From Planctomycetota bacterium (lineage in GTDB: Bacteria > Planctomycetota > Phycisphaerae > Sedimentisphaerales > Anaerobacaceae), in contig JADFHU010000034.1 in NCBI GenBank assembly GCA_022567055.1, positions 1 through 16,048 of the forward strand: 16,048 nt of DNA, given 5' to 3'. The notes below the pieces were generated by a model. It was not told where the DNA came from. It worked only from the letters and a program-made list of their open reading frames with translations, and did not search any database. The position numbers and the translations under genes are program-made. Below are positions 1 to 5,269 of this stretch, piece by piece; the first letter of the stretch is position 1, and each line of letters starts with the position of its first letter.

Positions 1-444
1 AACGGTTGCCGCGGGGAATCCCAGCGGATTATCCAATTCAATGTAGGGGGCGGCTTCGACATCCAGGCAAGGTGCGATGACCATCAAGCATAGGCAATGG
101 ATCAGCCAGATCATTGCAATGACCCCACCGAGGACAATGGCTTTAGAAAGGGCCACACGACTCTTCGAAACAGGTTGACACGCCAAGAATACGGCCGATC
201 CATCGGCCCGTTCGCATGCGAACATATTGCCAGCAAGCAACCCGGCAGAGACCGTGCTAAGCAGAAGACCGAAAACGGCCGCGGTCGCAAGTGTATCGGC
301 CGCGGAGGCCTGGCTTGGCCACTCCGGCCAGTATGTGTAGGCCGTCATCATCGTTGCTCCCAGGTAGGGGGCGATCACCAGGGCCATGCTGGTAATGATC
401 GGCAAGCGACTGAGCCGCGTGTCCTTGAGAATGAGTACTCTCAT
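1..444 (-). CDS. ABC-2 type transporter permease, N-terminal part (gene continues past the left edge)
   Basis: Reading the minus strand from ATG 444 gives 148 uninterrupted codons to the window edge, so this is the 5' part of a longer gene. The protein starts MRVLILKDTRLSRLPIITS. Two hydrophobic stretches (about residues 14-34 and 50-75) are followed by a hydrophilic segment CERADGSAVFLACQPVSKSR and then a third hydrophobic stretch (about 105-128). This resembles ABC-2 permeases, in which a cytoplasmic 'ERxDGS..FL..LP..' segment follows TM2 (family knowledge). The start codon overlaps the stop of the upstream ATPase gene in an ATGA arrangement, so the two are probably translationally coupled. 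It should form the membrane half of a YtrB/BcrA-like exporter with that ATPase. The substrate cannot be told from sequence. Confidence 0.8.
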   Translation of the reverse strand, partial: MRVLILKDTRLSRLPIITSMALVIAPYLGATMMTAYTYWPEWPSQASAADTLATAAVFGLLLSTVSAGLLAGNMFACERADGSAVFLACQPVSKSRVALSKAIVLGGVIAMIWLIHCLCLMVIAPCLDVEAAPYIELDNPLGFPAATV

Positions 445-1340
445 TGAGGCGCCTCCTGCCCGCGAATCAGGTCTTTAAAGAGGTCTTCGAGAGAAACAGC
501 ACTCGACTGCACGTCCGTCACGCCGTCGGCGGCTTGCAAAGCCGTTGCCGCCTCCTTGTTAAATGGCATCACGGTCAATTCCCAGAGGCGTCGATTTTGC
601 CGTTGGTAGATTGTTCCGATGGGCGGAGCCGGATGGCAATGGGCCTCGGCCAACGTGACTTTGAGTCGACGGGTGTCACGAAGCAACGATTCCGTTTCGG
701 CTTCGACGAGGACGCTACCCTCATGGATGATCGCAACACGATCGGCAAGCCGCTGGACGTCGTCGACATGATGGCTGGAAAACAAGACGGTGCATTCATG
801 TCCACAGATGTTGGCAAGTACCCCATCTACAAAATCTTCCCGGACAATCGGGTCGAGCCCGGACAGGGGCTCATCCAGGATCAAGACTTCCGGCCGATGA
901 GCGAGCGCCAGCAGCAGATGCAGCTTGGTGGTCATTCCCTTCGACAGGCTGCGAACGCGCTGGCTTGAGTCGAGGCGAAATAGGCCGAGTAGTTTTTGAG
1001 CCGTCGGCTCATCCCATTTGGGTTGGATGCGACTGCAGAATCTTAGCACTTGCTTGACCGTCATCCAGCGATAGACGGTCGCATGCTCGGGCACATATCC
1101 AACCCGCGCGCAGAGGTCGGCGCGGTGGCGAAACATGTCTTGCCCCAGGACAATGACCTCGCCCGCATGGGGTCGTAGCAGTCCCATCAACATGCGGAGG
1201 GTCGTGCTCTTACCGGCGCCATTGACTCCCAGCATTCCGAGGGTCGAACCCTTCGGTATCGTCAGCGATAGGTTTCGTACGGCGTGAAGTTTGCCAAAAT
1301 CACGACAGAGCGATCTCAGTTCAATCGCAGAGCCACTCAC
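441..1340 (-). CDS. ABC transporter ATP-binding protein, YtrB/BcrA-like
   Basis: This is a 299-residue cytoplasmic ATPase subunit of an ABC exporter. Walker A is GVNGAGKST (residues 38-46), the signature is LSKGM (132-136), Walker B is VLILDE (152-157) with catalytic E157, the D-loop is SGLD (160-163) and the switch histidine is H190. The Q-loop position reads YVPEH, so a Glu (E85) sits where Gln is usual; how common this is in YtrB-type proteins was not checked. About 90 residues follow the nucleotide-binding domain, as in BcrA-type ATPases. The start is GTG at 1340, chosen because a near-perfect Shine-Dalgarno (TAAGGAGGT) lies 6-7 nt upstream. It lies 173 bp downstream of the GntR gene and overlaps the permease start by 4 bp. 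GntR-ATPase-permease is the arrangement of ytr-type operons, which respond to cell-envelope stress in Bacillus; the inducer here is unknown. Confidence 0.92.
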   Translation of the reverse strand: MSGSAIELRSLCRDFGKLHAVRNLSLTIPKGSTLGMLGVNGAGKSTTLRMLMGLLRPHAGEVIVLGQDMFRHRADLCARVGYVPEHATVYRWMTVKQVLRFCSRIQPKWDEPTAQKLLGLFRLDSSQRVRSLSKGMTTKLHLLLALAHRPEVLILDEPLSGLDPIVREDFVDGVLANICGHECTVLFSSHHVDDVQRLADRVAIIHEGSVLVEAETESLLRDTRRLKVTLAEAHCHPAPPIGTIYQRQNRRLWELTVMPFNKEAATALQAADGVTDVQSSAVSLEDLFKDLIRGQEAPQ

Positions 1341-1359
1341 CGTTCGACCTCCTTAGGAA

Positions 1360-1531
1360 CCGCGCATAATTAAATGATCCATTTCTCATCTCATCTTCAC
1401 GTCATCTTCAGCCGCTTCTCAATCGCAAAATCCTCCGCAGTAGGCCAACTACAACTCTGGTTTCGCTCAATCGGGCGCGACTGAATCTGACGCAAATCTG
1501 AGCGATGAATGACTCATTTAATTATGCGCGG
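1360..1531. repeat. Exact 18-bp inverted repeat bracketing the gntR-ABC intergenic region
   Basis: CCGCGCATAATTAAATGA at 1360-1377 is the exact reverse complement of 1514-1531. The two arms enclose 136 bp without any gene. The right arm encodes the last five residues and stop of the GntR protein (P-R-I-I-K-stop). The left arm ends immediately before the Shine-Dalgarno of the ABC gene. In the mRNA these arms could form a long stem with a large loop, bringing the gntR stop next to the ABC ribosome-binding site. Alternatively the segment is a small inserted element with terminal inverted repeats. No flanking target duplication is visible. Confidence 0.75.
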
Positions 1532-1897
1532 GTCCATAGGCAATGTCTCGGACACGATGGCTTGGGCGTCTGCCCGGGTCAATCCGGCAGCACGGCAGTG
1601 CCGTAAGGCGCGACGCAGAGACTCCAGCGCGACTTGCCGTGCCCGCGTCTGAGCAACCTTCACGGCCCGATTCGTCACGAACAAGCCAAGACCACGCCGT
1701 TTGGTAATCAAACCTTGCGCCTCCAGCTCTCCATAGGCCTTGTGGACGGTGTTTTGATTGACGTGCAACTGGAGGGCCAGCTTCCGAATGGATGGAAGCC
1801 CTTCACCGGGACGGTGCACCCCCGCCGCGATCTCGGCGCGAATACCCTCGGCAATCTGACGGTAAATCGGTACGGCACTGCGTAGATCAATGTTCAT
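1514..1897 (-). CDS. GntR-family transcriptional regulator, YtrA subfamily
   Basis: This 127-residue DNA-binding repressor has a winged helix-turn-helix at about residues 8-74: 'PIYRQIAEGIRAEI' leads into 'LPSIRKLALQLHVNQNTVHKAY', and a wing at 'ITKRRGLGLFV' follows. Only about 50 residues, mostly helical, come after it. That short C-terminal arm, without a large ligand-binding domain, defines the YtrA subfamily (family knowledge). It is the first gene of a minus-strand operon with the ABC ATPase and permease, so it most likely represses its own operon. A palindrome lies directly upstream of the ATG and overlaps the promoter -10, which fits autoregulation. There is almost no room for a Shine-Dalgarno, so translation is probably from a leaderless transcript. 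Confidence 0.92.
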   Translation of the reverse strand: MNIDLRSAVPIYRQIAEGIRAEIAAGVHRPGEGLPSIRKLALQLHVNQNTVHKAYGELEAQGLITKRRGLGLFVTNRAVKVAQTRARQVALESLRRALRHCRAAGLTRADAQAIVSETLPMDPRIIK

Positions 1898-1898
1898 G

Positions 1899-1935
1899 GT
1901 GTTCTAGTATACCATTACACATAAACACATGTCAA
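1899..1935 (-). promoter_or_regulatory. gntR operon promoter with overlapping palindromic operator
   Basis: On the minus strand TTGACA (1930-1935) is followed after 18 bp by TATACT (1906-1911), a near-consensus sigma-70-type promoter. An imperfect 22-bp palindrome at 1899-1920 (GTGT outer arms, GTATAC core, 16 of 22 positions symmetrical) covers the -10 and the start-site region. It ends 1 bp before the gntR start codon. Transcription would begin at about 1897-1899, at or next to the ATG. GntR/YtrA regulators typically bind such palindromes to block their own operon. Confidence 0.7.
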
Positions 1936-2055
1936 CCCACATTTTCAGATTTCCGGAAGTCCTTGCAGCTGCGACCCTTGCTATCTGCAAGTTTTGGTGA
2001 TCGAAGAAATGTGGTTTCTTGCAAGGCTTGCCCGACTTGGCAAAAACTTTCACGA

Positions 2056-2084
2056 TTGCGTGGTCCCAAGTTGTCCTATACAAT
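2056..2084 (+). promoter_or_regulatory. Candidate promoter for the secreted phosphodiesterase gene
   Basis: TTGCGT (2056-2061) and TACAAT (2079-2084) are separated by 17 bp and lie about 70 bp upstream of the ATG at 2155. The -10 is good (5 of 6) but the -35 is weak (3 of 6). The rest of the 1936-2154 gap carries a CTTGCAG/CTGCAAG inverted repeat (1962-1968 and 1985-1991), a CTTGCAAG palindrome (2018-2025), and no gene I can support. Confidence 0.35.
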
Positions 2085-2154
2085 TAGCCCGCAAACAGTG
2101 CTTAGAGACCGACAATGCAAACTCACTCACCTGTACCAGAGAGGATCAATCAGA

Positions 2155-3006
2155 ATGTTCCGCATACATCTCATTTCGCTATACTGTTTGGCATCGGCAT
2201 GCACATCCTTGGCATCGCAGAATCCGCAGAGTGTATTCCAAGAACCCACGCCACTGGCAAGGGCCCACGCCCACAATGATTACAGGCACCACCGTCCCTT
2301 GCTCGATGCCTTGGCCCACGGCTTCACCAGCGTGGAAGCAGATGTTTTTTTGGTAGACGACCAATTGCTCGTGGCCCATGACCGCCATGAAATCAGGGCC
2401 CACAGAACGCTCCAGGCCCTCTACCTCGATCCCCTCAGAGAACGAATCAAACGAAACGGAGGCTCTGTCTATGGCAAACCCGGTAGATTCATTCTGTTAA
2501 TCGATTTCAAGACCGAAGCGGAATCCACATACGCCCTATTGCACAAGGTCTTGTCTCAATACCGGGAGTGCTTTACCTCCTTCACACCCGACGGACGGCA
2601 GGAAAGGGCGGTTCTGGCGGTGGTCTCTGGAAATCGTCCTCGGGAAACCATGGCCGCTCAGCAGCTCCGCTATGCGGGTTGCGACGGCAGATTGAGCGAT
2701 CTCAGATCCGATGTCTCGGCGGACCTCGTCCCCATGATCAGCGATAACTGGGGAAGCCATTTCACCTGGCGCGGCAACGGTCCCATGCCCGCAGAGGAAT
2801 ATGCCAAGCTAAGGGAAGTCGTAGACCTCGCGCATGAAAAGAAGAGAGTGGTCAGATTCTGGGCCACTCCGGACAGGCCATCTCCCGAGAGGGAGGCACT
2901 GTGGAACACCTTAGTGTCCGCTGATGTGGATGTCATCAACACCGACGATCTTTGTGGCTTGCAGCAATACCTGCTGGCACGCTTGAAAGACGCAGATTCA
3001 AAATAA
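2155..3006 (+). CDS. Secreted GDPD/PI-PLC-like phosphodiesterase (AIM6-like)
   Basis: This predicted exported phosphodiesterase has 283 residues. The N-terminus MFRIHLISLYCLASACTSLAS is a probable Sec signal peptide. The TIM-barrel family motifs follow: A-H-A-H-N-D-Y (H38, H40, N41, D42), TSVEADVFL (E61, D63) and LLVAHD (H75). These are the catalytic His/metal-ligand positions of the GDPD/PI-PLC-like superfamily. The 'HNDY..HRPLLDAL..GF.SVEADVFL' pattern fits the AIM6-like branch in particular. The frame stays open upstream to 1792, but the ATG at 2155 is preferred because it begins the signal peptide and has GAGAGG about 10 nt upstream; the upstream part overlaps gntR antisense. It lies 140 bp upstream of iolB on the same strand. 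Family members hydrolyse glycerophosphodiesters or phosphoinositides, so a role in releasing inositol is possible but inferred from context only. Confidence 0.82.
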   Translation: MFRIHLISLYCLASACTSLASQNPQSVFQEPTPLARAHAHNDYRHHRPLLDALAHGFTSVEADVFLVDDQLLVAHDRHEIRAHRTLQALYLDPLRERIKRNGGSVYGKPGRFILLIDFKTEAESTYALLHKVLSQYRECFTSFTPDGRQERAVLAVVSGNRPRETMAAQQLRYAGCDGRLSDLRSDVSADLVPMISDNWGSHFTWRGNGPMPAEEYAKLREVVDLAHEKKRVVRFWATPDRPSPEREALWNTLVSADVDVINTDDLCGLQQYLLARLKDADSK

Positions 3007-3009
3007 ACT

Positions 3010-3031
3010 GTTGTCGCACGCATGCGACGAC
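3010..3031 (+). terminator. Stem-loop just after the phosphodiesterase stop, no U-tract
   Basis: GTTGTCGCA (3010-3018) pairs with TGCGACGAC (3023-3031) as nine base pairs including one G-U, around a CGCA loop. It begins 3 bp after the stop codon. No run of T follows, so it is a weak intrinsic terminator at best; it may instead act as an attenuator or an mRNA 3'-end stabiliser. A second stem, GGGGCC/GGCCCT with a 12-nt loop, follows at 3056-3079. No convincing promoter was found between here and iolB. Confidence 0.4.
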
Positions 3032-3146
3032 TTGTCAGAGGCTTGCTCAACGGATGGGGCCAGAGCGCTTTTAGGCCCTGGTCATTACCGACTTGTGCTT
3101 CTTAGATGAAGAATCCCGGTCGCGTAGTCTGCTCATCGAACCGATC

Positions 3147-4049
3147 ATGATAAGAACACAAACGCAGTCGAGACTATTGGTGAAGCCTCACGATGACGAG
3201 GCCGGATTCTATCACAGTATTACGGCGGAAAGCGCCGGCTGGTCGCTTCTGAATTTCAAGGCGAAGACCCTCCGGCAGGGCGAGGCCTGGAGTGAAAACA
3301 CCGGGGAAATGGAGTATGCCATTGTCCTATTGGCTGGCAATTTTTCTGTTGATTCCTCCAGGGGCAGCTGGACAACAGTCAATGGCAGAAGGGATGTCTT
3401 CAGTGGTTTGGCCCATGCCCTCTATCTGCCGCGGCAGACGCAATTCACACTCAGGGCGGAGAGTGAGGCGCTGGATATCGCCTGTGGCTATTGTGCGACT
3501 GACCAGGATCATCCGGCGAGGTTCATCACGCCGGAAGCCGTGCATGACATGGGCATTGAGATTCGGGGAGGCGATAATGCCACGCGGCAGATCAATAGCA
3601 TTCTCCCGCCCGGGTCAGATTGTCATCGATTGGTCTGCGTCGAGGTGTACACGCCCTCCGGCAACTGGAGTTCCTTCCCGGCACACAAGCACGATGAACG
3701 CAAGCTGGATGCCAATGGGGACGTCTTGGAGGCCTGCCTGGAAGAAACCTATTTTTACAAGATCGACAAGCCACAGGGATTTGCGATTCAACGCATATAC
3801 AACGACGACAAAACCATGGATGAGTTGGCCTTGGCTCGGGACAACGACGTCGTGCTGGTGCCATCCGGCTACCATCCTGTGGCGGCGGGCCCCGGCTACA
3901 ATGTGTACTATCTCAACTTTTTGGCCGGGAGTGACCAACTCCTAACGGCAAGCCAAGATCCCGACCATGAGTGGGTGTATGGTTCTTGGCGAGGATCGGA
4001 TCCTAGGGTACCAATGGTGACGTTGGACATGAACAATCAGCATGAGTGA
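3147..4049 (+). CDS. iolB: 5-deoxy-glucuronate isomerase (IolB)
   Basis: IolB converts 5-deoxy-D-glucuronate to 2-deoxy-5-keto-D-gluconate in cytoplasmic myo-inositol catabolism. The 300-residue protein matches IolB along its length as I recall the family: 'LLVKP' near the start, 'VEVYTPSGNWSSFPAHKHD' in the middle, 'LEETYFY', 'VLVPSGYHPV' and 'YNVYYLNFLAG' near the end. The cupin metal ligands are visible as H180 and H182 (HKHD), one of E199/E200 (EETYFY) and H243 (GYHPV). A short insertion (ERKLDANGDVLEA) separates the first ligands from the Glu. Start ATG 3147 gives a length near the family norm (about 270-300); a TTG-initiated extension from 3093 adds 18 residues of low similarity. No good Shine-Dalgarno is visible at either start. 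The gene ends 20 bp before the preferred iolC start. Confidence 0.95.
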   Translation: MIRTQTQSRLLVKPHDDEAGFYHSITAESAGWSLLNFKAKTLRQGEAWSENTGEMEYAIVLLAGNFSVDSSRGSWTTVNGRRDVFSGLAHALYLPRQTQFTLRAESEALDIACGYCATDQDHPARFITPEAVHDMGIEIRGGDNATRQINSILPPGSDCHRLVCVEVYTPSGNWSSFPAHKHDERKLDANGDVLEACLEETYFYKIDKPQGFAIQRIYNDDKTMDELALARDNDVVLVPSGYHPVAAGPGYNVYYLNFLAGSDQLLTASQDPDHEWVYGSWRGSDPRVPMVTLDMNNQHE

Positions 4050-4051
4050 CG

Positions 4052-4075
4052 CTAGGAGCACCTAACAAAATGACT
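4052..4075 (+). repeat. iolC leader, copy 1 of a 25-column direct repeat
   Basis: The stretch CTAGGAGCACCTA followed by ACAAAATGACT contains the iolC ribosome-binding region (AGGAG) and its ATG. It recurs at 5083-5107 with 22 of 25 aligned columns identical. The two copies bracket the iolC coding region almost exactly. Confidence 0.7.
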
Positions 4076-5086
4076 GCCAATAAAGCATACGATGTCATCA
4101 CCTACGGTCGATCGTCAATCGATTTATACTCAAACAACATTGGCGCGTCGTTTACGGATATCAAAGAATTCGGCGCTTTTGTAGGCGGGTCGCCGCTGAA
4201 CATTTCTGTTGGGACGCGTAGACTGGGATTAAAATCCGCATTGCTGACCGGTCTCGGACAGGATCAAGTGGGGGACTTTATCTTGAAGTTCCTGGAGAAA
4301 GAGGGCGTCGAAACGGCTTTCATTCCTCGGATTGCCGGCACGCGAACCAGTGCGGTCCTTCTGGGGATCGAGCCACCTGACAATTTTCCACTAGTGTACT
4401 ACCGTGACAACTGCGCCGACTCCCAGGTAACCATCGACGATGTCATCAAAGCGGATATCGGTCAGAGTCGGCTTTTTGAGGTGTCGGCCACCGCGTTGAA
4501 TGTCGAACCCTCACGATCGGCGGCCTTCTTCGCGGCTGAGGAGGCGGTGAAGAATGACGTCCCGGTGTTGGTGGATCTTGATTTCAGGGCGGATCAATGG
4601 CACGATCCTCGTTCCTTTGGGGTCACGACCAGGGCCTTTCTGCAATACGGTACCCTGGCGATTGGCACGGAAGAGGAGGTTTTGGCGACTATGTTGAAAG
4701 ATCCCGATCAGATAAGGATTCAAAACCAACAGATCTCTGCGCCAGAAATAAAAGGCAATGTAGATGAGGCGATTGCCGGTTTGATGAAAACCGGTATCAC
4801 TGTCCTGATCGTCAAACGAGGCGAGAGAGGATCGTCTGTTTTTCAGGACGATGGGACAGTCATCGATGTACCTGGCTTCCCGGTGGAAGTGGTGAATGTC
4901 CTCGGCGCCGGCGATGCCTTTGCCAGTGGTGTGATTTACGGTTACCTGAATGAATGGGATTGGTATAAAACCTGCCGTATGGGAAATGCCTGCGGCGCCA
5001 TTCTCGTCACCAAACACGGATGTGCAAACTTCAATCCTTCACTTGAAGAGGTGACAGTGTTTATTGAGGAGCACGGCGGATTCTAA
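4070..5086 (+). CDS. iolC: 5-dehydro-2-deoxygluconokinase (IolC), PfkB family
   Basis: IolC phosphorylates 2-deoxy-5-keto-gluconate (DKG) to DKGP, the substrate of the IolJ aldolase. The 338-residue protein carries both PfkB signatures. The N-terminal one is 'EFGAFVGGSPLNISVGTRRLG'-like and follows 'YGRSSIDLYSNNIG', which is typical of IolC. The C-terminal one is 'NVLGAGDAFASGVIYG', with D282 of GAGD as the expected catalytic base. Start ATG 4070 is chosen over an in-frame GTG at 4046 because AGGAG lies 11 nt upstream and similarity begins here; the GTG would overlap the iolB stop. It belongs to an operon with iolB upstream and iolD downstream. The 183-bp gap to iolD is unusually long for this cluster and is structured. 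Confidence 0.94.
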   Translation: MTANKAYDVITYGRSSIDLYSNNIGASFTDIKEFGAFVGGSPLNISVGTRRLGLKSALLTGLGQDQVGDFILKFLEKEGVETAFIPRIAGTRTSAVLLGIEPPDNFPLVYYRDNCADSQVTIDDVIKADIGQSRLFEVSATALNVEPSRSAAFFAAEEAVKNDVPVLVDLDFRADQWHDPRSFGVTTRAFLQYGTLAIGTEEEVLATMLKDPDQIRIQNQQISAPEIKGNVDEAIAGLMKTGITVLIVKRGERGSSVFQDDGTVIDVPGFPVEVVNVLGAGDAFASGVIYGYLNEWDWYKTCRMGNACGAILVTKHGCANFNPSLEEVTVFIEEHGGF

Positions 5087-5107
5087 GAGCACCTACGCAA
5101 AATGACT
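5083..5107 (+). repeat. Second copy of the iolC leader, downstream of iolC
   Basis: This copy spans the iolC stop codon (TAA 5084-5086) and continues with GAGCACCTA and CAAAATGACT, as at 4052-4075. It differs by two substitutions and one extra base. Its ATG (5102) opens a 43-codon frame ending at 5233 that runs through the palindrome and shows no recognisable protein, so I do not call a gene there. Confidence 0.7.
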
Positions 5108-5109
5108 CT

Positions 5110-5218
5110 GCATTCAAACGGCTTATTCTGCGTCTGGACGGCGTCAGGCTCCATCGACCGTCCTCGGACGGCCTGCTTCGCCTTCCTTGTCAGACACAGA
5201 AACGCTCGTTTTCGGTGC
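5110..5218. repeat. Nested imperfect palindrome filling the iolC-iolD gap
   Basis: Successive complementary arms are: GCA 5110-5112 with TGC 5216-5218 (weak); AAACGGC 5116-5122 with GC-T-CGTTT 5204-5211; TTCTGCGTCTG 5126-5136 with CAGACACAGAA 5191-5201 (one mismatch); GGCG 5140-5143 with CGCC 5179-5182; CAGG 5145-5148 with CCTG 5172-5175; CCGTC 5158-5162 with GACGG 5167-5171 around a CTCG loop. GGACGG 5136-5141 can instead pair with CCGTCC 5158-5163, so an alternative fold exists. It may be an mRNA structure controlling iolD, or a REP/MITE-like DNA element. It is too G+C-rich and lacks the T-run expected of a simple terminator. Confidence 0.65.
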
Positions 5219-5269
5219 TACGATTCATTTTGATAGGCACTCTAAACAAGTTTTTTGAATGGACCCACA

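Noticed and set aside
444..968. A 174-codon plus-strand frame opposite the ABC ATPase
   Set aside because: The minus-strand ATPase has all ABC motifs in order; the opposite frame has none and is a shadow.
1792..2154. N-terminal extension of the phosphodiesterase, giving 404 residues
   Set aside because: The extension overlaps gntR and its promoter in antisense, shows no domain, and would bury an obvious signal peptide inside the protein.
3093..3146. TTG-initiated 18-residue extension of IolB
   Set aside because: It lengthens the protein beyond the family norm with unrelated residues and has no ribosome-binding site.
5110..5218. Integron attC-type recombination site, suggested by the long imperfect palindrome after iolC
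   Set aside because: The R'' (RYYYAAC) and R' (GTTRRRY) ends expected of attC are not seen at the outer arms, and there is no integrase or cassette series in the window.
5102..5233. A 43-codon small gene starting in the second copy of the iolC leader
   Set aside because: Its coding sequence is essentially the palindrome, and the product has no recognisable feature. The start context looks good only because it is a copy of the iolC leader.
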